17,300 nt of DNA from Peptoniphilaceae bacterium (GTDB taxonomy: Bacteria > Bacillota > Clostridia > Tissierellales > Peptoniphilaceae): assembly GCA_029983595.1 (NCBI GenBank), contig JASBZD010000014.1:1-17300 (forward strand), read 5' to 3'. The notes under the pieces are model-generated. The model had not been told where the DNA came from. It was given only the letters and a program-made list of their open reading frames with translations, and searched no databases. Positions within the stretch are counted from its first letter, which is position 1; every line of letters starts with the position of its first letter. Position numbers and translations under genes: made by a program. Shown one piece after another: positions 1 through 5,853 of the stretch.

Positions 1-13
1 TATAATATAATTC

Positions 14-787
14 ATGGCTAAAAAAATAAATAGAAAACGATTTAATAAGATAAATAAAAAGAAAAATAATTTTAAAAAAGTATTATATCTACTTTTAGCG
101 GCGGTTATAATTTTTGGGATATTTAATATAGATAGATATAAGGTTAGAAAGGTCGAGGATTTTCTAAAACTTGAGCATTATGTTTCTGATCATATGCCTA
201 AAAATTATGAACGACCTGATGAACCTTATAATCAATATATAATATATGAAGAAAATCCATCTTTTACACTCCATGATTTAGAGTATAGTGGGGTATATCG
301 AGAATTTTCCCCACTTGATAAATTAAATAGAGTGGGACCTGCTAATGCGATTATTGGGATAGAATCTTTTCCTAACAAGAAGCGTGGAGAGATAAGACAT
401 ATAAAGCCGACTGGATGGAAACAGAAGGGTTATGACTTTATTGAAGGTGGTGTTTTATATAATAGATGTCATCTTATAGCTTTTATGTTTTCAGGAGAAA
501 ATGCCAATATCAATAACTTAATGACAGGAACTAAATCATTTAATAACTTTGGGATGTTACCTTATGAGATTATAATCTATGATTATATAGTAAATACTGG
601 AAATAGGGTTAGATATCGAGTAAGTCCAGATTTTAGGGATAATGAGCTCCTAGCTAGAGGAGTGCTGATGGAGGCGTATTCAATAGAAGATAATGGAGCT
701 GGCATAAAATTTAAGGTATATGTAAAAAATATTGAAAAAGGTGTTTCTATAGATTATCTTACTGGCGAGAGTATAAAATCAGAGTGA
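14..787 (+). CDS. Membrane-anchored DNA/RNA non-specific endonuclease, EndA-like
   Basis: A 257-residue protein of the EndA/NucA-type non-specific nuclease family (beta-beta-alpha metal fold), expected to cut DNA outside the membrane. Residues 1-21 are very Lys/Arg-rich and are followed by one hydrophobic helix at about 23-39, which suggests an uncleaved N-in anchor. The active-site motif is N-R-C-H-L at 150-154, with His153 as the probable general base. The segment around GENAN (161-165) and the Asn pair 177-178 probably supplies the metal ligand. The C-terminal part (VRYRV at 199-203, then SIDYLTGE) matches the pattern of streptococcal DNA-entry nuclease EndA. The family is used in DNA uptake, nutrient scavenging or virulence; which applies here is not shown. 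An in-frame stop at 8-10 makes the ATG at 14 the earliest start, and no ribosome binding site is visible. I recognise the family, not a specific ortholog. Confidence 0.85.
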   Translation: MAKKINRKRFNKINKKKNNFKKVLYLLLAAVIIFGIFNIDRYKVRKVEDFLKLEHYVSDHMPKNYERPDEPYNQYIIYEENPSFTLHDLEYSGVYREFSPLDKLNRVGPANAIIGIESFPNKKRGEIRHIKPTGWKQKGYDFIEGGVLYNRCHLIAFMFSGENANINNLMTGTKSFNNFGMLPYEIIIYDYIVNTGNRVRYRVSPDFRDNELLARGVLMEAYSIEDNGAGIKFKVYVKNIEKGVSIDYLTGESIKSE

Positions 788-840
788 ATAAAATAATTTT
801 TGGGTAATTTAATAATATCAACAAATATAGAGGTGTAATT

Positions 841-1416
841 TTGCTTAAAAATATTGAATTACTAAAAAATAGAAGATCATATTATGAAATTGATGATAAT
901 ATTGATGTACCAGTAGAAAAAATAGAAGAAGTATTAAAAGATGTTTTATATTATGTTCCAGATGCAATAAATATGCAGTCCCAAAGGGCGATATTAGCCT
1001 ATGGTGATTATCATAAAAAATTATGGGATAATATATTTGATGTATTTGAAGGTAAAGTAAAACGAGAAAAAATAGATAGTTTTAAAGCTGGTGCTGGAAC
1101 GATTTTATTTTTCTATGATGATAAGGTAGTTGACGAGCGTAGAAAAAAATATGAAAATTATGCAGAGCATTTTGAATCGTGGGCGCTTCAATCATCTGGT
1201 ATGGCTCAGATAAATGTATGGACTTCTTTAAGAGAATTAGGCCTTGGGGCGAGTTTACAGCACTATAATCCAGTCATAGATAAGATGGTAAGAGAGATGT
1301 TTGATGTGCCGAAAGATTGGGTTTTATTATCACAAATGGTTTTTGGGAATATCTTAGAAGAACCAGAGAAGAAAGAAAAAATAGATATAAATAAGAGAGT
1401 AAAAGTTTTTAAATAA
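841..1416 (+). CDS. Nitroreductase-family flavoprotein (Hbn1/Frm2-like subgroup)
   Basis: A 191-residue, single-domain member of the FMN-dependent nitroreductase superfamily, usually NAD(P)H-dependent reductases of nitro compounds or quinones. Visible family features are the FMN-phosphate-contacting basic motif RRSYYE at 11-16, NMQSQR at 44-49, the strand GAGTILFFYD around 83-92, and the C-terminal block WTSLRELGLGASLQHYNP (127-144), typical of the short Hbn1/YdgI-like subgroup. The enzyme is probably a cytoplasmic homodimer. The start is TTG, chosen because AGAGGTG at 829-835 stands at the right distance and the family N-terminus begins there. The gene follows the nuclease gene by 53 nt with no terminator between them, so the two may be co-transcribed. 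The natural substrate cannot be told from the sequence. Confidence 0.85.
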   Translation: MLKNIELLKNRRSYYEIDDNIDVPVEKIEEVLKDVLYYVPDAINMQSQRAILAYGDYHKKLWDNIFDVFEGKVKREKIDSFKAGAGTILFFYDDKVVDERRKKYENYAEHFESWALQSSGMAQINVWTSLRELGLGASLQHYNPVIDKMVREMFDVPKDWVLLSQMVFGNILEEPEKKEKIDINKRVKVFK

Positions 1417-1439
1417 AGAGACGCTTAGGTCTCTTTTTT
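1417..1439 (+). terminator. Intrinsic terminator after the nitroreductase gene
   Basis: A perfect 6-bp stem pairs AGAGAC (1417-1422) with GTCTCT (1429-1434) around a 6-nt loop, and a run of T follows to 1439. It begins right after the stop codon. The stem is short, so termination may be incomplete. The next gene starts only 16 nt beyond it. Confidence 0.7.
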
Positions 1440-1455
1440 AAATTGAGGGAAATAT

Positions 1456-2064
1456 ATGATTTTAGATGAAAAATTTTTTAAAAGAGATAGCTTATTTGTT
1501 GGACCTGAACTTTTAGGTAAAGTTTTATGTAGAAAAATAGATGGCGAGATTATAAAATCTAGAATAGTTGAGACAGAAAGTTATGCTGGATTTAATGATA
1601 GAGCATCTCATAGCTTTAATGGTAGGAAAACTAAGAGAAATGAGGCCATGTATCTAGAAGGGGGTCATATTTATGTATATTTATCTTATGGAATACATTA
1701 TATGCTAAATATTATTACTGGCGATATAGATAATGGCGAGGGGGTTCTTATACGCGCGGTAGAACCACTTAATAATATAGATGAAATTTCAATAAATAGG
1801 TTTGGAAAAAGTTATAATAAGCTTACTAATTATCAAAAGAAAAATCTGACAAATGGACCGGGAAAACTTACTAAAGCTCTAGATATCACTATAAAAGACA
1901 ATAAAAAAAATATCCGCGATCAAGAAATATATATTGAAGATGACGGATATAGCGATTTTAAAATAGTTTTTTCAAAAAGAGTAGGTATAGATTCGTCAGG
2001 TGAAGCAGCCAGCTATTTATATAGATATTATATAAATAAAAATCCATATGTATCAGTAAAATAA
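1456..2064 (+). CDS. DNA-3-methyladenine glycosylase, AAG/MPG family
   Basis: A 202-residue monofunctional DNA glycosylase that removes alkylated purines such as 3-methyladenine (and, in this family, hypoxanthine) as the first step of base excision repair. Comparison with the human AAG motifs gives a consistent set of active-site residues: V-E-T-E-S-Y at 38-43 with Glu41 as the general base, Tyr43 and His52 in the base pocket, Y-V-Y-L-S-Y at 73-78 with Tyr75 stacking and Tyr78 as the intercalating residue, and Asn85. The NGPGKLTKAL block at 133-142 is also characteristic. Length is normal for the bacterial form. The ATG start is supported by GAGGG at 1445-1449. An intrinsic terminator lies just upstream and no promoter fits between it and the start. 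The gene may therefore depend on read-through or on a promoter inside the preceding gene. Confidence 0.92.
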   Translation: MILDEKFFKRDSLFVGPELLGKVLCRKIDGEIIKSRIVETESYAGFNDRASHSFNGRKTKRNEAMYLEGGHIYVYLSYGIHYMLNIITGDIDNGEGVLIRAVEPLNNIDEISINRFGKSYNKLTNYQKKNLTNGPGKLTKALDITIKDNKKNIRDQEIYIEDDGYSDFKIVFSKRVGIDSSGEAASYLYRYYINKNPYVSVK

Positions 2065-2295
2065 CTACATTTCGTTAAGCTGCTTTTCTCTTTCTTTTCC
2101 GACATTTTTTAATAGAGAACCTAAAAAAGATATGACAAACCCTAAAATAATGGCTGGTAGGCTAGTGCGTCCATTAGACATAACTCCCATAAAAGATGTA
2201 ATTAAGAAAACTAACCCAATTCCAAAAATAGCCATACCACCAATTTGGTACATTCTATATCTAAATCTAAGTTTTGTAAATTCTTCGTGATTCAT
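2065..2295 (-). CDS. Small two-helix membrane protein of unknown function
   Basis: A 76-residue protein read on the minus strand. I do not recognise a family with a known role. A charged N-terminus (1-16, rich in Arg, Glu and Tyr) is followed by a hydrophobic helix at about 17-39. A short polar turn with SNGR comes next, then a second helix at about 46-64, and a charged tail containing GKEREKQ. The layout predicts a hairpin in the membrane with both ends in the cytoplasm. The start is supported by a good ribosome binding site on the minus strand, AAGGAAG, complementary to about 2302-2308. Its stop codon abuts the stop of the glycosylase gene with no base between. It is divergent from the ribosomal protein cluster. 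Length, start signal and hydrophobic pattern favour a real gene. Confidence 0.65.
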   Translation of the reverse strand: MNHEEFTKLRFRYRMYQIGGMAIFGIGLVFLITSFMGVMSNGRTSLPAIILGFVISFLGSLLKNVGKEREKQLNEM

Positions 2296-2368
2296 ATTTT
2301 CTTCCTTTATATATAGTAGATTTAAAAGTTTTATCCTATATATATAATAACATGAATAAGGTACATAG

Positions 2369-2398
2369 AAAAATTTTTAAAAAAATTGTAAATTTTAC
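2369..2398 (+). promoter_or_regulatory. AT-rich UP-like element upstream of the S10 promoter
   Basis: Runs of A and T (an A5T5 block, then A7, then TTT) lie directly upstream of the -35 hexamer at 2399. This resembles the UP element that binds the C-terminal domain of RNA polymerase alpha at strong stable-RNA and ribosomal protein promoters. In so AT-rich a genome, chance remains possible. Confidence 0.35.
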
Positions 2399-2426
2399 TT
2401 GATATTTAAAAAATATATGGTATGAT
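2399..2426 (+). promoter_or_regulatory. Probable main promoter (P1) of the S10-spc-alpha operon
   Basis: TTGATA (2399-2404) and TATGAT (2421-2426) are separated by 16 bp, and TG at 2418-2419 gives an extended -10 element. Each hexamer differs from the sigma-A consensus at one base. Transcription would start near 2433 and give a leader of about 305 nt before rpsJ. It is the best rightward promoter seen in the intergenic region. Confidence 0.65.
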
Positions 2427-2459
2427 ATTAAAGTTACCAAAAATATTAGGCATATTTTA

Positions 2460-2494
2460 CATAGTTTTAAGTAAAAATTACTTTTAATTCTATG
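2460..2494. repeat. Nested inverted repeat upstream of the second -10 element
   Basis: CATAG (2460-2464) pairs with CTATG (2490-2494). Inside it, AAGTAA (2469-2474) pairs with TTACTT (2478-2483) around three A residues. It could be a protein-binding operator overlapping the -35 zone of P2, or a hairpin in RNA made from P1. The function is not known. Confidence 0.4.
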
Positions 2495-2510
2495 CAGATT
2501 AATGTATAAT
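2482..2510 (+). promoter_or_regulatory. Possible second promoter (P2) of the S10 operon
   Basis: A perfect TATAAT stands at 2505-2510. The best -35 candidate at 17 bp spacing is TTTTAA (2482-2487), a weak match. Transcription would begin near 2517, just before the structured leader, and give a 5' leader of about 220 nt. The -10 is good and the -35 is poor. Confidence 0.45.
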
Positions 2511-2516
2511 ATAGGA

Positions 2517-2737
2517 ACGTTTTTAAATATGCATTGATGCAAGAGGTTGCTCCTATGCGAAACCCAAAACAGCAAGTGGGAAATTTTCGCATACAGAGGG
2601 AATTTTTGCGGAGTATGTTCGATGTAATTCGAGCGACTAGAAGTTTGCTGTTTTTTAACCGGGAAATTATTAAACACCCGGCAACGTGTAACGCAAACCC
2701 TAGTAGTAAGCTCAATACTTGCGATTAGGAGGATATT
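2517..2737 (+). promoter_or_regulatory. Structured 5' leader of the S10 operon (probable r-protein autoregulatory RNA)
   Basis: This stretch has no believable protein gene but holds dense RNA structure. Stem A is TATGCGAAA (2554-2562) with TTTCGCATA (2585-2593), extended by CCCA (2563-2566) with TGGG (2577-2580) across a four-base bulge. A small hairpin is TCGA (2619-2622) with TCGA (2629-2632). A G+C-rich hairpin is CCGGG (2659-2663) with CCCGG (2677-2681). CGT/ACG closes a short turn at 2685-2693. The loop of stem A is complementary over 10 nt to 2645-2654. AGGAGG (2727-2732) is the rpsJ ribosome binding site. S10 operons of enterobacteria are controlled by L4 binding to the leader, and L4 is encoded two genes downstream here. 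Control by L4 in this organism is inference. Confidence 0.6.
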
Positions 2738-3049
2738 ATGGCGAGTGAACAAAAAATAAGAATTAAGCTTAAAGCTTATGATGCTGAGTTAGTAGATGCA
2801 TCTTGTGCAAGAATATTAGATGCGGTAAAACCTACAGGTGCGAATGTATCAGGTCCTATTCCACTTCCTACTGAAAAGGAAATAGTTACTATTTTAAGAT
2901 CTGTGCATAAACACAAAGACTCTAGAGAACAGTTTGAACAAAGAACTCATAAGAGACTTATTGACATTTTAAACCCAGGTCAAGAAACTGTTGATGCTTT
3001 AATGAAGCTTAATCTGCCAGCCGGTGTTGATATAGAAATAAAGTTATAA
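2738..3049 (+). CDS. rpsJ: 30S ribosomal protein S10 (NusE)
   Basis: S10 is a protein of the 30S head. As NusE it also joins NusB in transcription antitermination complexes. At 103 residues it has the usual length. The N-terminal IRIKLKAYDAELVDASCARI and the block GPIPLPTEKEIVTILRS are hallmark S10 sequences, and the C-terminus ends with the conserved PAGVDIEIKL. It is the first gene of the cluster, with AGGAGG at 2727-2732 five bases before ATG. It stands behind a long structured leader, so control of its translation would set the level of the downstream genes. A 66-nt gap to rplC contains a small hairpin. Confidence 0.98.
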   Translation: MASEQKIRIKLKAYDAELVDASCARILDAVKPTGANVSGPIPLPTEKEIVTILRSVHKHKDSREQFEQRTHKRLIDILNPGQETVDALMKLNLPAGVDIEIKL

Positions 3050-3081
3050 TTTAAGATAAATTATTCCTTTATATGATTGCA

Positions 3082-3098
3082 ATAGTGTAATCCGCTAT
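3082..3098 (+). promoter_or_regulatory. Small hairpin just upstream of the rplC ribosome binding site
   Basis: ATAGTG (3082-3087) pairs with CGCTAT (3093-3098), with one G-U pair, around TAATC. It ends five bases before AGGAGG (3104-3109) of rplC, in the longest gap inside the cluster. It might tune rplC translation or mark a processing site. It is too short and has no T run, so it is not a terminator. Confidence 0.35.
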
Positions 3099-3115
3099 AA
3101 ATTAGGAGGTATATT

Positions 3116-3742
3116 TTGAAATACGCTATCGGAAGAAAAGTTGGTATGACTCAAGTTTTCTCTGAAAATGGAAATTTAATTCCTGTTTCAGTTATCGAGT
3201 TTGAACCACAAGTTATTGTACAAAAGAAAACTACAGAAAATGATGGCTACGAAGCTATCCAAGTAGGTTTTGGCGATATAAAAGCTAAAAACGTAAGAAA
3301 ACCTAGACAAGGTCATTTTGGAAAAGCTGGTATTGAGCCAAAGAAATATCTAAGAGAGATTAAAGTAGAATCTACTGAAGAATATAATATCGGAGATAAC
3401 TACGATCCTAACGTTTTTGAAGCTGGTGAATTTGTTGATATTACTGGTACTTCAAAAGGTAAAGGTACTCAAGGTATGGTAAAAAGACATAACTTCCAAA
3501 GAGGTAGAGAAACTCACGGTTCTAAATTGCATAGAACTGCTGGTGGTATGGGTGCTGCTTCTTATCCAGCTAGAGTTTGGAAAAACCATAGAATGGCTGG
3601 AAAAATGGGTAACAAAAGAGTTACTGTTCAAAATCTAGAAGTTATAAGAGTAGATAATGAAAACAACTTTATGTTAGTAAAAGGCGCTATTCCAGGACCT
3701 AAAAAAGGCCTAGTATACGTTAAAGAAACTGTTAAGAAATAA
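3116..3742 (+). CDS. rplC: 50S ribosomal protein L3
   Basis: L3 is an early assembly protein of the large subunit that reaches toward the peptidyl transferase centre. The 208-residue sequence starts with the conserved KYAIGRKVGMTQVF. It carries the extended-loop signature GTSKGKGTQGMVKRHNFQRG at about 111-130, then HGSKLHRTAGGMGA and the terminal segment VKGAIPGPKKGLVYV. The start is TTG, fixed by AGGAGG at 3104-3109 and by the family N-terminus. A weaker start codon behind a strong ribosome binding site may trim output relative to neighbours; that is inference. Confidence 0.98.
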   Translation: MKYAIGRKVGMTQVFSENGNLIPVSVIEFEPQVIVQKKTTENDGYEAIQVGFGDIKAKNVRKPRQGHFGKAGIEPKKYLREIKVESTEEYNIGDNYDPNVFEAGEFVDITGTSKGKGTQGMVKRHNFQRGRETHGSKLHRTAGGMGAASYPARVWKNHRMAGKMGNKRVTVQNLEVIRVDNENNFMLVKGAIPGPKKGLVYVKETVKK

Positions 3743-3761
3743 GAAAAGGAGGATCTGTTAA

Positions 3762-4385
3762 ATGCCAAAAATTAATATGTTAAATGTAAAAGGCGAAAAT
3801 GCGGGTGAAATTGAACTAAACCCAGTATTATTTGATGCTGAAATTAATGAGCATGCTGTATATACAGTAGTTAAGAACCTTCTTGCAAATAAAAGACAAG
3901 GTACTAAATCTGCTAAAACTCGTGCTGAGGTAAGAGGTGGAGGAAAAAAACCTTGGAGACAAAAAGGAACTGGTAGAGCAAGACAAGGTAGTATTAGATC
4001 ACCTCAATGGAAAGGTGGTGGGGTAGTATTTGCTCCAAAACCTCGTGATTATAGCTACACTACTCCTAAGAAAATTAGAAGAATAGCTCTATACTCAGTT
4101 TTAACATCAAAACTACAAGAAAACGAGTTAATAATTTTAGATGAGTTAAAGATGGAAGCTCCAAAAACTAAAGATATGGTAAATGTTTTAAGTGCTATTA
4201 ATGCTAAGAAAAAAGCTTTAATCGTAATTAAAAACCCAGATAAAAATATCATTAAATCTGCTTCTAACATTCCTTATGTAGAAACTACAAACGCAAACAC
4301 TTTAAACGTGTATGATCTTCTAAAATATGACTCTTTAATTATTACAAAAGAAGCTCTTGATCAAATCGAGGAGGTATTTGCGTAA
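3762..4385 (+). CDS. rplD: 50S ribosomal protein L4, candidate regulator of this operon
   Basis: L4 binds 23S rRNA domain I and lines part of the exit tunnel through its extended loop. The 207-residue sequence has the loop signature RGGGKKPWRQKGTGRARQGS at about 66-85, followed by SPQWKGGG and FAPKPRDY. The N-terminal form with NVKGENAGEIEL is normal for Firmicutes. AGGAGG at 3747-3752 precedes the ATG. In Escherichia coli L4 also represses its own S10 operon through the leader RNA. The long structured leader upstream of rpsJ makes similar feedback possible here but does not prove it. The stop codon overlaps the rplW start by one base, so the two genes are probably translationally coupled. 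Confidence 0.98.
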   Translation: MPKINMLNVKGENAGEIELNPVLFDAEINEHAVYTVVKNLLANKRQGTKSAKTRAEVRGGGKKPWRQKGTGRARQGSIRSPQWKGGGVVFAPKPRDYSYTTPKKIRRIALYSVLTSKLQENELIILDELKMEAPKTKDMVNVLSAINAKKKALIVIKNPDKNIIKSASNIPYVETTNANTLNVYDLLKYDSLIITKEALDQIEEVFA

Positions 4386-4684
4386 TGAATAAAGAAGAAA
4401 GATATTACGACATTATAAAAAGACCGTTAATAACTGAACAAAGTTATGATATTATGGCTGAAAATAAATATGCTTTTATAGTAGATAAAAAAGCTACTAA
4501 ACCAGAAATCAAAGAAGCTATTGAGCATATCTTTGGAGTAAAGGTACAAAAAGTATATACACAAAATAGACAAGGTAAAGCAAAAAGACAAGGTAAAACT
4601 TCAGGTAGAACTCCAAGCTTTAAAAAAGCAGTAATTAAACTTACTGAAGATTCTAAACCAATAGAGTTCTTTGAAGGAATGTAG
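4385..4684 (+). CDS. rplW: 50S ribosomal protein L23
   Basis: L23 sits at the exit of the peptide tunnel, where trigger factor and signal recognition particle dock. The 99-residue sequence shows the family opening YDIIKRPLITEQSYDIM, the AENKYAFIVDKKATKPEIKEA segment and the FGVKVQKV strand. The basic loop QGKAKRQGKTSGR follows, then a C-terminal strand ending EFFEGM. The start overlaps the rplD stop (TAATG). Its ribosome binding site GAGGAGG (4368-4374) is written inside the last rplD codons. Confidence 0.98.
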   Translation: MNKEERYYDIIKRPLITEQSYDIMAENKYAFIVDKKATKPEIKEAIEHIFGVKVQKVYTQNRQGKAKRQGKTSGRTPSFKKAVIKLTEDSKPIEFFEGM

Positions 4685-4699
4685 GACTAGGAGGAAAAT

Positions 4700-5536
4700 A
4701 TGGCAATTAAAGTTTATAAACCGACGACTCCTGGACGAAGAGGAATGTCAGGACATACTTTTGAAGAAATCTCAAAAGTGGCACCAGAAAAAAGTTTATT
4801 AGCTCCACTAAAGAAAAATGCAGGTAGAAACTCACAAGGTAGAATCACTGTAAGACACCAAGGTGGGGGACACAAAAGAAAATACAGAATAATCGATTTT
4901 AAAAGAGATAAAGATAATATCCCAGCAAAAGTTTTCTCTATTGAATACGATCCAAATAGAACATCTAATATAGCACTTCTTCACTATGCTGATGGTGAAA
5001 AAAGATATATATTAGCTCCTAAAGGATTAAAAGTTGGAGATACTATAGAATCTGGAGTAAATGCAGATATTAAAATAGGTAACGCATTACCACTTAGATT
5101 TATCCCAGTCGGTACTGTAATCCACAACATCGAAATGAGAGTAGGTAAAGGTGGACAACTAGTTAGAAGTGCTGGTACAAGTGCTCAACTTATGGCTAAA
5201 GAAGGTAGATATGCTACTTTAAGATTACCATCATCTGAAATGAGAATGGTTTTACTAGATTGTAAAGCTACAATTGGTGAAGTAGGTAATGAAGAGCATT
5301 CAAATATCACAATTGGTAAAGCAGGTAGAAATAGACACTTAGGTAAGAGACCTACAGTTAGAGGTTCTGTAATGAACCCTGTAGATCACCCTCATGGTGG
5401 TGGGGAAGGTAGAACTCCTATCGGTAGACCAAGTCCTGTTACTCCTTGGGGTAAACCAGCTTTAGGATATAAGACTAGAAATAATAAAAAGACTGATCAA
5501 TATATCGTAAGAAGACGTAGAAAGAAAAGAAGATAA
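4700..5536 (+). CDS. rplB: 50S ribosomal protein L2
   Basis: L2 is among the most conserved large-subunit proteins. It binds domain IV of 23S rRNA and is needed for subunit association and peptidyl transferase activity. The 278-residue sequence has normal length. It contains the N-terminal TPGRRGMSG, the RNA-binding GRITVRHQGGGHKRKYR block at about 48-64, and the C-terminal MNPVDHPHGGGEGRTPIGR block, which includes the conserved functional histidine. It ends in the basic tail VRRRRKKRR. AGGAGG at 4689-4694 supports the ATG. Confidence 0.99.
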   Translation: MAIKVYKPTTPGRRGMSGHTFEEISKVAPEKSLLAPLKKNAGRNSQGRITVRHQGGGHKRKYRIIDFKRDKDNIPAKVFSIEYDPNRTSNIALLHYADGEKRYILAPKGLKVGDTIESGVNADIKIGNALPLRFIPVGTVIHNIEMRVGKGGQLVRSAGTSAQLMAKEGRYATLRLPSSEMRMVLLDCKATIGEVGNEEHSNITIGKAGRNRHLGKRPTVRGSVMNPVDHPHGGGEGRTPIGRPSPVTPWGKPALGYKTRNNKKTDQYIVRRRRKKRR

Positions 5537-5546
5537 GAGGTAATAA

Positions 5547-5840
5547 ATGGCTAGATCATTAAAAAAAGGACCTTTCGCAGACGAACATCTTTTAAAGAAA
5601 ATAGATAGTTTAAATGAATCTAACTCAAAAGAAGTTGTAAAGACATGGTCAAGAAGATCAACAATATTCCCTGAGTTTATTGGTCATACAATTGCAGTAT
5701 ACGATGGAAGAAAACATGTTCCAGTATATATTACAGAAGACATGGTAGGACATAAGCTAGGAGAGTTTGTTCCTACAAGAACTTTCAGATCTCATACAGA
5801 TAAAGAAGCGAGAACTGAAGATACTACTAGATTAAATTAA
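5547..5840 (+). CDS. rpsS: 30S ribosomal protein S19
   Basis: S19 forms a complex with S13 in the 30S head near the A-site tRNA. The sequence opens with the conserved MARSLKKGPFADEHLLKKI and contains KTWSRRSTIFPEFIGHTIAVYDGRKHVPVYI and KLGEFVPTRTFRSH. At 97 residues it is a few longer than the usual 92-93, because of a tail rich in Asp, Glu, Thr and Arg after the family core. The ribosome binding site (AGAGGT, 5536-5541) overlaps the rplB stop and is weaker than those of most neighbours. Confidence 0.97.
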   Translation: MARSLKKGPFADEHLLKKIDSLNESNSKEVVKTWSRRSTIFPEFIGHTIAVYDGRKHVPVYITEDMVGHKLGEFVPTRTFRSHTDKEARTEDTTRLN

Positions 5841-5853
5841 GGAGGATATTTAG

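Noticed and set aside
2643..2656. T run in the leader read as a simple intrinsic terminator
   Set aside because: No compact G+C-rich stem lies directly upstream. The only strong partner is the distant loop at 2566-2576, so it is reported as a long-range pairing instead.
2534..2728. A 64-codon plus-strand frame inside the S10 leader
   Set aside because: It has no clear ribosome binding site, and its bases are taken up by stems A, the TCGA hairpin and the CCGGG hairpin. It looks like a by-product of structured RNA; a regulatory leader peptide cannot be fully excluded.
2336..2752. Long minus-strand open frames (also 2467-2715) across the S10 control region
   Set aside because: They cover the promoters, leader and rpsJ start, have no good ribosome binding site that I can see, and their translations are unlike any family I know. 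The region is better explained as control DNA.
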